From contig CACXEN010000174.1 of assembly GCA_902766675.1 (NCBI GenBank), positions 1 to 7,985 of the forward strand: 7,985 bases of DNA. Reading direction: 5' to 3'. The notes beneath the pieces are model-generated. The model did no database searches. It was given only the letters and a program-made list of their open reading frames with translations, and was not told where the DNA came from. The stretch's first letter is position 1, and every line of letters begins with the position of its first letter. Below, piece after piece: positions 1-5,561 of the stretch. The stretch comes from an uncultured Erysipelotrichaceae bacterium (GTDB taxonomy: Bacteria; Bacillota_I; Bacilli_A; Erysipelotrichales; Erysipelotrichaceae). The position numbers and the translations under genes are program-made.

Positions 1-38
1 AAAAAATTCATGCCATTTTCATGCCACGAAAATAATAA

Positions 39-60
39 AAAGCCCCATTTCGTGGGCTTT
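39..60 (-). terminator. Intrinsic terminator of the tRNA-Val/tRNA-Thr unit
   Basis: AAAGCCC (39-45) and GGGCTTT (54-60) form a 7-bp stem around an 8-nt loop. On the minus strand the stem is followed by TTTTTATTATT, a good U-tract, and it lies 13 bp past the 3' end of tRNA-Thr. The plus-strand side is followed by CTTTC only, so termination in that direction would be weaker. Confidence 0.8.
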
Positions 61-73
61 CTTTCAGGTCATA

Positions 74-146
74 TGCCGACTATAGGAATCGAACCTACAA
101 CCTATTGATTACAAATCAATTGCTCTGCCAATTGAGCTAAGTCGGC
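74..146 (-). tRNA. tRNA-Thr (anticodon UGU)
   Basis: Read on the minus strand, the acceptor stem is GCCGACT/AGTCGGC with discriminator A. The D-arm is GCTC/GAGC. The anticodon stem ATTGA/TCAAT encloses the loop TTTGTAA, giving anticodon TGT, which reads ACA and other ACN threonine codons. The T-arm is GTAGG/CCTAT around TTCGATT. The 3' CCA is not encoded (the next bases are TAT), so it must be added by tRNA nucleotidyltransferase. It lies 8 bp downstream of tRNA-Val in the same transcript. Confidence 0.97.
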
Positions 147-154
147 AAATAAAA

Positions 155-230
155 TGGTGGAGGTTGACGGGCTCGAACCGCCGACCCTCTGCTTGTAAGG
201 CAGATGCTCTCCCAACTGAGCTAAACCTCC
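155..230 (-). tRNA. tRNA-Val (anticodon UAC), CCA encoded
   Basis: Read on the minus strand, the acceptor stem is GGAGGTT/AACCTCC with discriminator A, followed by an encoded CCA (155-157). The D-arm is GCTC/GAGC. The anticodon stem TCTGC/GCAGA encloses CTTACAA, giving anticodon TAC (valine). The T-arm is GGCGG/CCGTC around TTCGAGC. It is the first gene of a two-tRNA unit driven from a promoter at 249-277. Confidence 0.97.
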
Positions 231-248
231 AACGTCGAATGCCTATTT

Positions 249-277
249 ATAGTAGCACAAGCAAATAACAGCGTCAA
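249..277 (-). promoter_or_regulatory. SigA-type promoter of the tRNA unit
   Basis: On the minus strand a -35 TTGACG (272-277) is separated by exactly 17 bp from a -10 TACTAT (249-254). The -10 is preceded by TGC, an extended -10. Transcription would start near position 242, about 12 bp before the tRNA-Val 5' end at 230. It is divergent from the promoter at 310-318. Confidence 0.75.
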
Positions 278-309
278 CAACGAAATTTCTAAAAGCGTAT
301 CTGTCTTTA

Positions 310-318
310 TGCTACAAT
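310..318 (+). promoter_or_regulatory. Extended -10 promoter of the membrane protein-alr-lipoprotein operon
   Basis: TGCTACAAT at 310-318 is an extended -10 (TGC plus TACAAT). No convincing -35 is visible at 16-18 bp upstream, which is tolerated with an extended -10. Transcription would start near 325, leaving a short leader with GGAGG at 331-335. It lies back-to-back with the tRNA promoter, about 33 bp from that promoter's -35. Confidence 0.5.
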
Positions 319-339
319 TATTCTTGAATTGGAGGAGAA

Positions 340-777
340 ATGCAAATCTATAATTCTAGAACTTTAGATTCTAACACACGTTTTATACTAGCAATACTTG
401 CAGGACTAGCAACTGGAATCGTTTTAGGCTTTGCCTATGGCTTTTTAGTGAATCTTATTCATGTACAATCAACAGTTATCTATGTAGCGATTGGGTGGTG
501 CATTGCATATGTAATACGTACAGTTGGTCGTGGCGTTCATAAAAGGTTTGCGATTGCTTCAGCAGTGATTATGGTTATAGCTATATTTGTTGGGGATATG
601 GTTGCGCTTTTTACACCACTAGGTTTTTTAAGTAGTGTGATAGATCCTTCATTATTGTTATATATGTTTGAATTATGGCTAAAAAATTTATTGAGCGTGG
701 ATATCACTAGCTTAATCGTTTTGGCAATCAAAGCAATTGGTATATATTATGCATATAATTATGCAGTGATCTTATAA
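340..777 (+). CDS. Small four-helix membrane protein, function unknown
   Basis: A 145-residue protein with four hydrophobic segments at about residues 15-40, 44-61, 69-93 and 122-141. They are joined by short loops, one of which is basic and glycine-containing (residues 61-70, GRGVHKR). I do not recognise an enzymatic motif. The pattern YxxIGWxIAYxI..GRGV..RF followed by a glycine-rich third helix resembles a widespread group of uncharacterised small membrane proteins, but that is recall and not a search result. The ATG at 340 is supported by GGAGG at 331-335. It ends at 777, 9 bp before alr, with the alr ribosome binding site overlapping its stop codon. It is therefore probably co-transcribed and perhaps translationally coupled with alr. 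Confidence 0.8.
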   Translation: MQIYNSRTLDSNTRFILAILAGLATGIVLGFAYGFLVNLIHVQSTVIYVAIGWCIAYVIRTVGRGVHKRFAIASAVIMVIAIFVGDMVALFTPLGFLSSVIDPSLLLYMFELWLKNLLSVDITSLIVLAIKAIGIYYAYNYAVIL

Positions 778-786
778 GGAGAAAGT

Positions 787-1908
787 ATGTTTAGAAATAC
801 TTGGATGGAAGTGAATCTAGATGCGATTGCGGATAACGTCAAGCGCATTCAAGAAATATGCAAAAAGAGAATTATCGCAGTATTAAAAGCTGATGCATAT
901 GGCTGTGGAGATAGTCATGTTGCAAGAGCTGTTTTATCTGTTGGAGCAGAAATGATTGCGGTTTCTTCTTTGGATGAAGCATTGATGCTAAGAAATGAAG
1001 GGTATAACGGAGAACTTTTGATTCTTGGAGCAACTGAAAAAGAGGATGTACCAATATTAATAAAAGAAAATATTAGTGTCGCTGCATATTCTAAAGATTG
1101 GGTTCATCAAGTTCAAACAACAAATTGTAAGAATCTAAAGATTCATTTAAAAATAGATTCTGGAATGAATCGAATTGGTTTTCGTACATTAGATGAAGCA
1201 AAAGAAGCACTCAATATACTTTTAGAACAAGAGTGTAATGTGGATGGTATATTTACACATTTTGCTTGTGCGGATGATCCTGAGCAAACAGATACCAAAA
1301 AACAATTTTCTAAATTTGAATCTATTGTGAAAGAGTTGGATTATTCTTTTCATTGGATTCATAGTGATAATAGTGATGCAACAATTTCATTCCAAGATGA
1401 TTTAACAAACGCTTGTAGAGTTGGAATTGGAATGTATGGAGTGAATAGCTATGGCATAGAATTGCGCCATCCAATATCACTACATACAAAAGTGATCATG
1501 GTCAAACATGTCGCAAAAGGTGATCGCATTGGATATGGATTTACCTATGAGGCACAAGGAGATGAAATCATTGCGACACTTCCAATTGGATATGCGGATG
1601 GCTTAGTAAGAGCCAACCAAGGTAGGTGTGTTTATATTGATGGACAATATGCCACGATTGTTGGTAGAATCTGTATGGACCAAGTGATGGTACGATTGGA
1701 AAAAGAGGTCCCAATTGGAACAGATGTAGAAATTTTCGGGCCACATATTCATTTAGAAGATATGGCAAAAGATTTAAATACAATTCCATACGAGATTATT
1801 TGTTTGATTTCAGGGCGAGTTACGCGTTCATATATCTGGGAAGGAAAACAACTAGAAGAGAATGCTCGTATTCTAAAATCAGAAATCACAGAAGTTCATT
1901 ATGAATAA
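787..1908 (+). CDS. alr: Alanine racemase (PLP-dependent)
   Basis: Interconverts L- and D-alanine in the cytoplasm, supplying D-Ala for peptidoglycan. At 373 residues it is of normal family length. The N-terminal PLP-binding barrel carries the Schiff-base lysine K34 in AVLKADAYG. SGMNRIGF contains R129, equivalent to the substrate-contacting Arg136 of the Geobacillus enzyme. THFACAD (H158), HSDNSDAT and RVGIGMYG (R211, which contacts the PLP pyridine nitrogen) follow. The second catalytic base is Y250 in GYGFTY, and RICMDQ (C296-M297-D298) lies 46 residues later, the same spacing as in Geobacillus. No key residue is missing. AAGGAG at 776-781 sets the ATG at 787. It is the middle gene of a tight three-gene operon. 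The usual Bacillus neighbour acpS is absent. Confidence 0.97.
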   Translation: MFRNTWMEVNLDAIADNVKRIQEICKKRIIAVLKADAYGCGDSHVARAVLSVGAEMIAVSSLDEALMLRNEGYNGELLILGATEKEDVPILIKENISVAAYSKDWVHQVQTTNCKNLKIHLKIDSGMNRIGFRTLDEAKEALNILLEQECNVDGIFTHFACADDPEQTDTKKQFSKFESIVKELDYSFHWIHSDNSDATISFQDDLTNACRVGIGMYGVNSYGIELRHPISLHTKVIMVKHVAKGDRIGYGFTYEAQGDEIIATLPIGYADGLVRANQGRCVYIDGQYATIVGRICMDQVMVRLEKEVPIGTDVEIFGPHIHLEDMAKDLNTIPYEIICLISGRVTRSYIWEGKQLEENARILKSEITEVHYE

Positions 1909-1919
1909 GGAGAAAAGAA

Positions 1920-2534
1920 ATGAAGAAATTAATTAAAATTGCTGTAATGATGACTTTGGCATTAGGAATTATTGGATGCGGACAATCAGTTGAAGAAGCA
2001 GTACTTAGTGCAGGAGAAACAACAGACACTGCATATACCAATGACTTCTTCAATGTAAAGTTTGAAGGAGATAAATGGTATTTAGCAAATAGCGAAGAAT
2101 TGCAACAAATTTCTAATTTTACATCAGATTCAATGGATAACGATGATTTTGAAAAACTAGTTGAATCTGGAACAGCAGCATATGTTATGTATGCGGTGGA
2201 TAATGCAACAGGTGATACTGTAAATATGATTGTTCAAAAATTACCTACAAGTCTTGTAAAAGATGTAGATATCATGGAAGCAGCATTACCATCATTAGAA
2301 GAACAATTAACTGCAGGCTTAGGTGCTTCAAATGTAAATATTGAAATTACAAAAACAACTGTTTTTGGAGAAGAAAAAAATTGCATGGTAATGGATTATG
2401 ATGTACAAGGTACTCACTTATACCAAAAACAAGTATATGAAGTAAAAGGAAAATTCTATTTAATCATTACTGCTACAGCTATCGGTGAAGATAGAACAGA
2501 TGAACTTCTAGCAGATTTAAAGAGAATGAACTAA
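1920..2534 (+). CDS. Secreted lipoprotein, function unknown
   Basis: A 204-residue protein with a typical lipoprotein signal: basic start MKKLIK, a hydrophobic stretch, then the lipobox IIGC with the lipidated cysteine at residue 20. After processing it should be anchored to the outer face of the cytoplasmic membrane. The mature part starts with an acidic low-complexity linker (about residues 21-40). It then forms one globular alpha/beta domain of about 160 residues, starting at DFFNVKFEGDKWYL and ending with a hydrophobic strand (YLIITATA) and a short helix. That layout loosely resembles PsbP/DcrB-like domains, but I see no diagnostic motif, so this is only a suggestion. AAGGAG at 1907-1912 overlaps the alr stop codon region, supporting the ATG at 1920 and coupling to alr. 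No obvious T-tract terminator follows; the next promoter begins 3 bp after its stop. Confidence 0.85.
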   Translation: MKKLIKIAVMMTLALGIIGCGQSVEEAVLSAGETTDTAYTNDFFNVKFEGDKWYLANSEELQQISNFTSDSMDNDDFEKLVESGTAAYVMYAVDNATGDTVNMIVQKLPTSLVKDVDIMEAALPSLEEQLTAGLGASNVNIEITKTTVFGEEKNCMVMDYDVQGTHLYQKQVYEVKGKFYLIITATAIGEDRTDELLADLKRMN

Positions 2535-2536
2535 TA

Positions 2537-2551
2537 TTGACCACCGGTCAA
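2537..2551. promoter_or_regulatory. Perfect inverted repeat overlapping a -35 box: candidate operator
   Basis: TTGACC (2537-2542), 3 bp ACC, then GGTCAA (2546-2551). The left arm is itself the -35 hexamer of the next promoter. A dyad of this size and position is typical of a repressor site, for example of TetR-type proteins, which often use TTGACC-like arms. As RNA it would be only a 6-bp hairpin with no U-tract, so a terminator for the preceding operon is less likely. No regulator gene is in the window. Confidence 0.45.
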
Positions 2552-2564
2552 ATTATGCTATAAT
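2537..2564 (+). promoter_or_regulatory. Strong SigA promoter driving the riboswitch leader
   Basis: -35 TTGACC (2537-2542), 16-bp spacer, consensus -10 TATAAT (2559-2564) preceded by TGC (extended -10). The predicted start lies at about 2571-2573, immediately before the aptamer P1 stem at 2574. That leaves essentially no unstructured 5' end. Confidence 0.8.
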
Positions 2565-2573
2565 ATAATCGTA

Positions 2574-2650
2574 ATGAGGGAGTAACCCACATACGTGTAA
2601 TAAATCGTCAGCACGGCTAAAGCCCGGTTTATTTGAAAGGTGAGACTCAT
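2574..2650 (+). promoter_or_regulatory. yybP-ykoY (manganese) riboswitch aptamer
   Basis: P1 is ATGAG (2574-2578) with CTCAT (2646-2650). It is followed by the conserved GGGAGTA element (2578-2584) and an ACC/GGT extension (2585-2587 with 2639-2641). A short P2 hairpin is CAC-ATAC-GTG (2588-2597). P3 is AATAAA (2599-2604) with TTTATT (2628-2633), interrupted by the hallmark internal loop CGTCA..AC (2606-2614) facing CGG (2625-2627) and capped by GGC-TAAA-GCC. The elements GGGAGUA, UCGUCANNAC and CGG in this order and geometry match the yybP-ykoY class, which is established to bind Mn2+ and turn genes on. The 3' GAGAC (2642-2646) differs slightly from the usual AAGAC. Class assignment is by eye, not by covariance search. 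Confidence 0.82.
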
Positions 2651-2670
2651 ATACAGCTAGGCTGTATATG
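2648..2670 (+). promoter_or_regulatory. Linker hairpin competing with aptamer P1
   Basis: CATATACAGC (2648-2657) and GCTGTATATG (2661-2670) form a perfect 10-bp hairpin with a 3-nt loop. Its first three bases (CAT, 2648-2650) are also the last bases of aptamer P1, so the full hairpin and P1 cannot form together. There is no U-tract after it, so it is not itself a terminator. Confidence 0.7.
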
Positions 2671-2685
2671 TTTAACAGATACAGC
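2661..2685 (+). promoter_or_regulatory. Possible antiterminator pairing
   Basis: GCTGTAT (2661-2667) can pair over 7 bp with ATACAGC (2679-2685), which lies partly in the 5' arm of the terminator. This pairing excludes both the linker hairpin at 2648-2670 and the terminator. It exists because ATACAGCT occurs twice (2651-2658 and 2679-2686). Its role as the ON state is inference. Confidence 0.5.
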
Positions 2686-2706
2686 TGATGCAGTATCTGT
2701 TTTTTT
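2674..2706 (+). terminator. Riboswitch-controlled intrinsic terminator
   Basis: AACAGATAC (2674-2682) pairs over 9 bp with GTATCTGTT (2693-2701), with a small GC/GC inner helix. The stem runs directly into a tract of seven T (2700-2706). It stands between the aptamer and the ribosome binding site at 2710-2714, so the switch probably acts on transcription elongation and not on translation. Confidence 0.85.
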
Positions 2707-2709
2707 GAT

Positions 2710-2714
2710 GGAGG
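2710..2714 (+). promoter_or_regulatory. Ribosome binding site that fixes the start at 2720
   Basis: GGAGG 5 bp before ATG 2720. The frame stays open upstream to a TTG at 2633 and an ATG at 2708, but these lie inside the aptamer/terminator region and lack a ribosome binding site. The 2720 start is therefore preferred. Confidence 0.85.
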
Positions 2715-2719
2715 TCGAA

Positions 2720-4378
2720 ATGAAAACAAAACAAAAAATAGTAGATGTTGTGAATGAACGTAGTTTATGGGAAGGAAAAGGAGATATCAAAACATATCTG
2801 ATTGTTTTATTGATCACATTAATTCCTGCTTATATCCTTTGGTATTTAATGATACCTGCATTAAATCTAAAGTCAGTAGCGTTTTGGATTTATCTATTTT
2901 TAATTAGCTTCTTCTATTTAATGAATTTATTCTTCTATGCATCGATAAAAAGAAAACCAGCATCACTGAAAGTTCCTACATTAGTCTTAGTTTTACTAAT
3001 TTCGGTAATGGTATTAGCTGGTATTGGAGGATCAAGAATATTTCATGCAAAAAGATATAGTCAAATTTTACAAGTTGAAGATGGAGAAATAGGTTTAATT
3101 CCTTCTGTAGATAAAACAGAATCTATCGCTTTAATGGATACAGCATCAGCTGAAAGATTAGGCGATAGAGAAATCGGTTCCTTATCAGGAGTTGTTTCAC
3201 AATACAATGTCGGAAATTATATCCAAATTAATAAAAGTGAAATGCCAATGAAAGTATCTCCTTTAACATATGATGGTTTCTTTAAATGGTTGAGCAATAA
3301 AGAAAATGGCGTACCAGGTTATGTTATTGTAAATCCTGTTGATATGTCTGCAGATTATGTTTCTTTACAAGAAGGTATGAAATATGTACCATCTGCTTAC
3401 TTTTCTAAAGATTTAGCAAGACATATTCGAATGGCATATCCAAATGTATTATTTGATAATTTACATTTTGAAATAGATGAAGAAGGGAATCCTTGGTATG
3501 TCGCATCAATCTATGATCATACAATTGGTTTGTTTGGTGGTAAAAAAGTAATTGGGGCTCTATTAATAAATCCAATTAATGGTGAAGTATCTCGCAGTGA
3601 AGTAAAAGATATTCCACAATGGGTAGATGTTGTATTCTCTGGTGATTTAATTTGCGATCAATATAATGATCATGCACAGTTACAACATGGATTTATAAAT
3701 TCTATCTTTGGACAAAGAGATTGTCGTCAAGTAACAGTTATGCCTTCAGAAGATGATGAAGAAACATATATTCCTGATTATGGATATATTGCCAAAGATG
3801 GAGATATTTGGGTATATACCGGTATCACATCAGTCAATGGAGATAGTTCAAATATTGGTTTCATTTTAGCGAATGAAAGAACTTCTGAAACAAGATTCAT
3901 CACCTCTGCTGGCGCAGATGAATTCTCCGCAATGAAAAGTGCAGAAGGTGAGGTACAAGAAAAAAGATATCAAGCATCTTTCCCGAGCTTAATCAATGTG
4001 GATGGAACTCCAACATATATCATGGTATTAAAAGATGCGAATAATCTTGTGAAAATGTATGCGGCAGTAAATGTTGAACAATATAATCTTGTGTCTACAG
4101 CAGTATCACAAGAAGAATGCATTCAAAAATATCGCACACTGATACATAGTGAATTAGAAATAGATGATATCGCAGATAGAAGTGATTTTGAAGAAAAGAC
4201 GATTACAATTCAAAAGATTCAAACAATTGATATTGAAGGAAATACTTGGATATATGTAATAGATACGGATAATCAAATATATCGTGCGAAATATGTGGAT
4301 GTCATCGATATGATTATGCATGAAGCAGGAGATACGATTACGATATTAACGGATGGAAATATGTTTACAATGAAATAA
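2720..4378 (+). CDS. Riboswitch-controlled membrane-anchored protein with large extracytoplasmic domain, function unknown
   Basis: A 552-residue protein starting MKTKQKIVDV. Three hydrophobic helices lie at about residues 26-47, 52-74 and 85-104. The basic loop KRK (77-79) lies between helices 2 and 3 and, by the positive-inside rule, places the remaining ~440 residues outside the membrane. That domain is rich in Asp/Glu, with an acidic patch SEDDEE (343-348). Residues about 232-302 read like a PepSY-type unit (HFEIDEEGNPWY, then IGLFGG, then GALLINPINGEV, then DIPQWVD). I do not recognise a characterised family. There is a general likeness to conserved hypothetical proteins of gut Firmicutes, from memory only. 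It is not a TerC, MntP, P-type ATPase or NRAMP protein, the usual genes behind this riboswitch class. Expression should depend on the metal-sensing leader and possibly an operator on the -35. It stands alone in its transcript. Confidence 0.9.
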   Translation: MKTKQKIVDVVNERSLWEGKGDIKTYLIVLLITLIPAYILWYLMIPALNLKSVAFWIYLFLISFFYLMNLFFYASIKRKPASLKVPTLVLVLLISVMVLAGIGGSRIFHAKRYSQILQVEDGEIGLIPSVDKTESIALMDTASAERLGDREIGSLSGVVSQYNVGNYIQINKSEMPMKVSPLTYDGFFKWLSNKENGVPGYVIVNPVDMSADYVSLQEGMKYVPSAYFSKDLARHIRMAYPNVLFDNLHFEIDEEGNPWYVASIYDHTIGLFGGKKVIGALLINPINGEVSRSEVKDIPQWVDVVFSGDLICDQYNDHAQLQHGFINSIFGQRDCRQVTVMPSEDDEETYIPDYGYIAKDGDIWVYTGITSVNGDSSNIGFILANERTSETRFITSAGADEFSAMKSAEGEVQEKRYQASFPSLINVDGTPTYIMVLKDANNLVKMYAAVNVEQYNLVSTAVSQEECIQKYRTLIHSELEIDDIADRSDFEEKTITIQKIQTIDIEGNTWIYVIDTDNQIYRAKYVDVIDMIMHEAGDTITILTDGNMFTMK

Positions 4379-4380
4379 AG

Positions 4381-4410
4381 AAAATGGCCTAGGAGAACCT
4401 AGGTCATTTT
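4381..4410. terminator. Bidirectional terminator shared by convergent genes
   Basis: A 13-bp stem (4381-4393 with 4398-4410) includes CCTAGG on both arms, a G-U pair and an AGAA loop. The plus-strand side ends in TTTTT (4407-4411). The minus-strand side ends in TTTT-C-TTTATTT. It closes the 2720-4378 gene and nagA together. The nagA stop codon (4404-4406) and final codons lie inside the stem. Confidence 0.88.
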
Positions 4411-5552
4411 TGTGCAATACCTTTCACATATGTTTGTACAACTGTATAATCTTTATCTAATATCGCAAGATCACAATCATATCCAGATTGAATCTTACCA
4501 ATATGATCATCTAGTTTTAAGAGTGTGGCAGGATTCAATGTACAAGAATTAATCGCAGCTTCTAAAGATACATTGGCTTTCGTGATTAAATTCTTTAATC
4601 CATCACACATACGCATGGTTGATCCAGATAATGTATGTGTACCTTGAATATATGCTGTACCATCATCGGATAATTCTACAGTGTTTGGTCCGAATTGGAA
4701 TATTTCATGTGGCTTACCACCTTTACATAATAGAGAGTCTGATACCATAACACCATGATCTTTACCTTTGCATTGGAAGAATATATTCAGCGCTTCTTTT
4801 GTGGAATGCTTTGTGTCACAAATGATTTCACTATATACATTTCTTAATCGTAATGCAGCACCTACAATTCCATTATTGCGGTGATTGAATGGTGTTTGGG
4901 CATTGAATGTATGGGTGATAGAAGTAGCACCATTTGCGATTGCTAGATAAGCATCTTCATATGTACAAGCGGAATGACCAATCGATACAACAACACCATG
5001 TTGGCTTGCATATTTTGTAAGTGCGTAATCTTTATCATTTTCTGGCGCAATGGTCATTACTTTGATTAAACCATTTGCGGCATCTTGGTATTCTTCAAAT
5101 TCACTGACAGAGGCAGGAAGAATATATTGTTCAGGTTGTGCACCTTTATACTCTTTGTTTAAATATGGGCCTTCAAAGTGAATGCCTAAGATATCTGCAC
5201 CATCTTTTCCAGCTTCATGCATATCTTTTACATCTGCCACATTTTTAACTGCTTTTAGTAAAGTCTCTTTACTATCAGTTACAGTAGTAGAAAGAAATCC
5301 AGTTACACCTTCGCTAACAATATTTTTTGCCCATTTTTTTAAACCGTCTTCTTCTGCATCATTTGTGTCATATCCATAGGCACCATGGCAATGGATATCG
5401 ATAAATCCTGGAAGAATCCAATTGTCTTTGTAATCTACATCGACTTCTTTTTCTCCATATGGATAAATTGCACTAATTGTTTTACCTGTTGTTTCGATTT
5501 GGGCAGGCATGAAATTTCCTGCAATCCAAACATTACTACTTTGAATAATCAT
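4404..5552 (-). CDS. nagA: N-acetylglucosamine-6-phosphate deacetylase
   Basis: A cytoplasmic amidohydrolase that converts GlcNAc-6-P to GlcN-6-P and acetate, for amino-sugar catabolism and cell-wall recycling. At 382 residues it is of normal length. Visible family residues are H54 and H56 in IDIHCHG, E127 in HFEGPY, H193 in IGHSACTY and H214 with N217 in THTFNAQ. Also present are R225 in the HRNNG loop, H249, catalytic D272 in MVSDSL, and the C-terminal NPATLL..GKI..G.D.DLAILD signature. The HxH pair resembles the two-metal Bacillus subtilis type and not the E. coli QxN type. ATG 5552 has AGGAG at 5559-5563, overlapping the TAG of the upstream gene, 9 bp away, so the two genes form an operon. 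nagB is not in the window. Confidence 0.96.
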   Translation of the reverse strand: MIIQSSNVWIAGNFMPAQIETTGKTISAIYPYGEKEVDVDYKDNWILPGFIDIHCHGAYGYDTNDAEEDGLKKWAKNIVSEGVTGFLSTTVTDSKETLLKAVKNVADVKDMHEAGKDGADILGIHFEGPYLNKEYKGAQPEQYILPASVSEFEEYQDAANGLIKVMTIAPENDKDYALTKYASQHGVVVSIGHSACTYEDAYLAIANGATSITHTFNAQTPFNHRNNGIVGAALRLRNVYSEIICDTKHSTKEALNIFFQCKGKDHGVMVSDSLLCKGGKPHEIFQFGPNTVELSDDGTAYIQGTHTLSGSTMRMCDGLKNLITKANVSLEAAINSCTLNPATLLKLDDHIGKIQSGYDCDLAILDKDYTVVQTYVKGIAQK

Positions 5553-5561
5553 AAAAAACTC

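Noticed and set aside
7..26. Direct repeat TTCATGCCA (7-15 and 18-26), 11-bp period
   Set aside because: Two short copies at the window edge with no gene context visible. It could be an operator or chance.
24..55. Alternative stem CCACGAAA (24-31) with TTTCGTGG (48-55) next to the tRNA terminator
   Set aside because: In the minus-strand transcript the terminator stem forms first and the downstream arm exists only after read-through, so a regulatory role is unlikely.
537..731. Open frames on the opposite strand of real genes (537-731, 872-1054, 1568-1789, 5182-5379, 6819-7001, 7162-7368, 7668-7940)
   Set aside because: They lie antisense to well-supported genes, lack ribosome binding sites and show no recognisable protein features.
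2537..2551. The TTGACC/GGTCAA dyad as terminator of the alr operon
   Set aside because: Only a 6-bp stem with a 3-nt loop, and it is followed by AATTATG, not a T-tract.
2633..2719. 29-codon N-terminal extension of the riboswitch-controlled protein from TTG 2633 (or from ATG 2708)
   Set aside because: It would be encoded by the aptamer 3' strand and the terminator and lacks a ribosome binding site. GGAGG points to ATG 2720.
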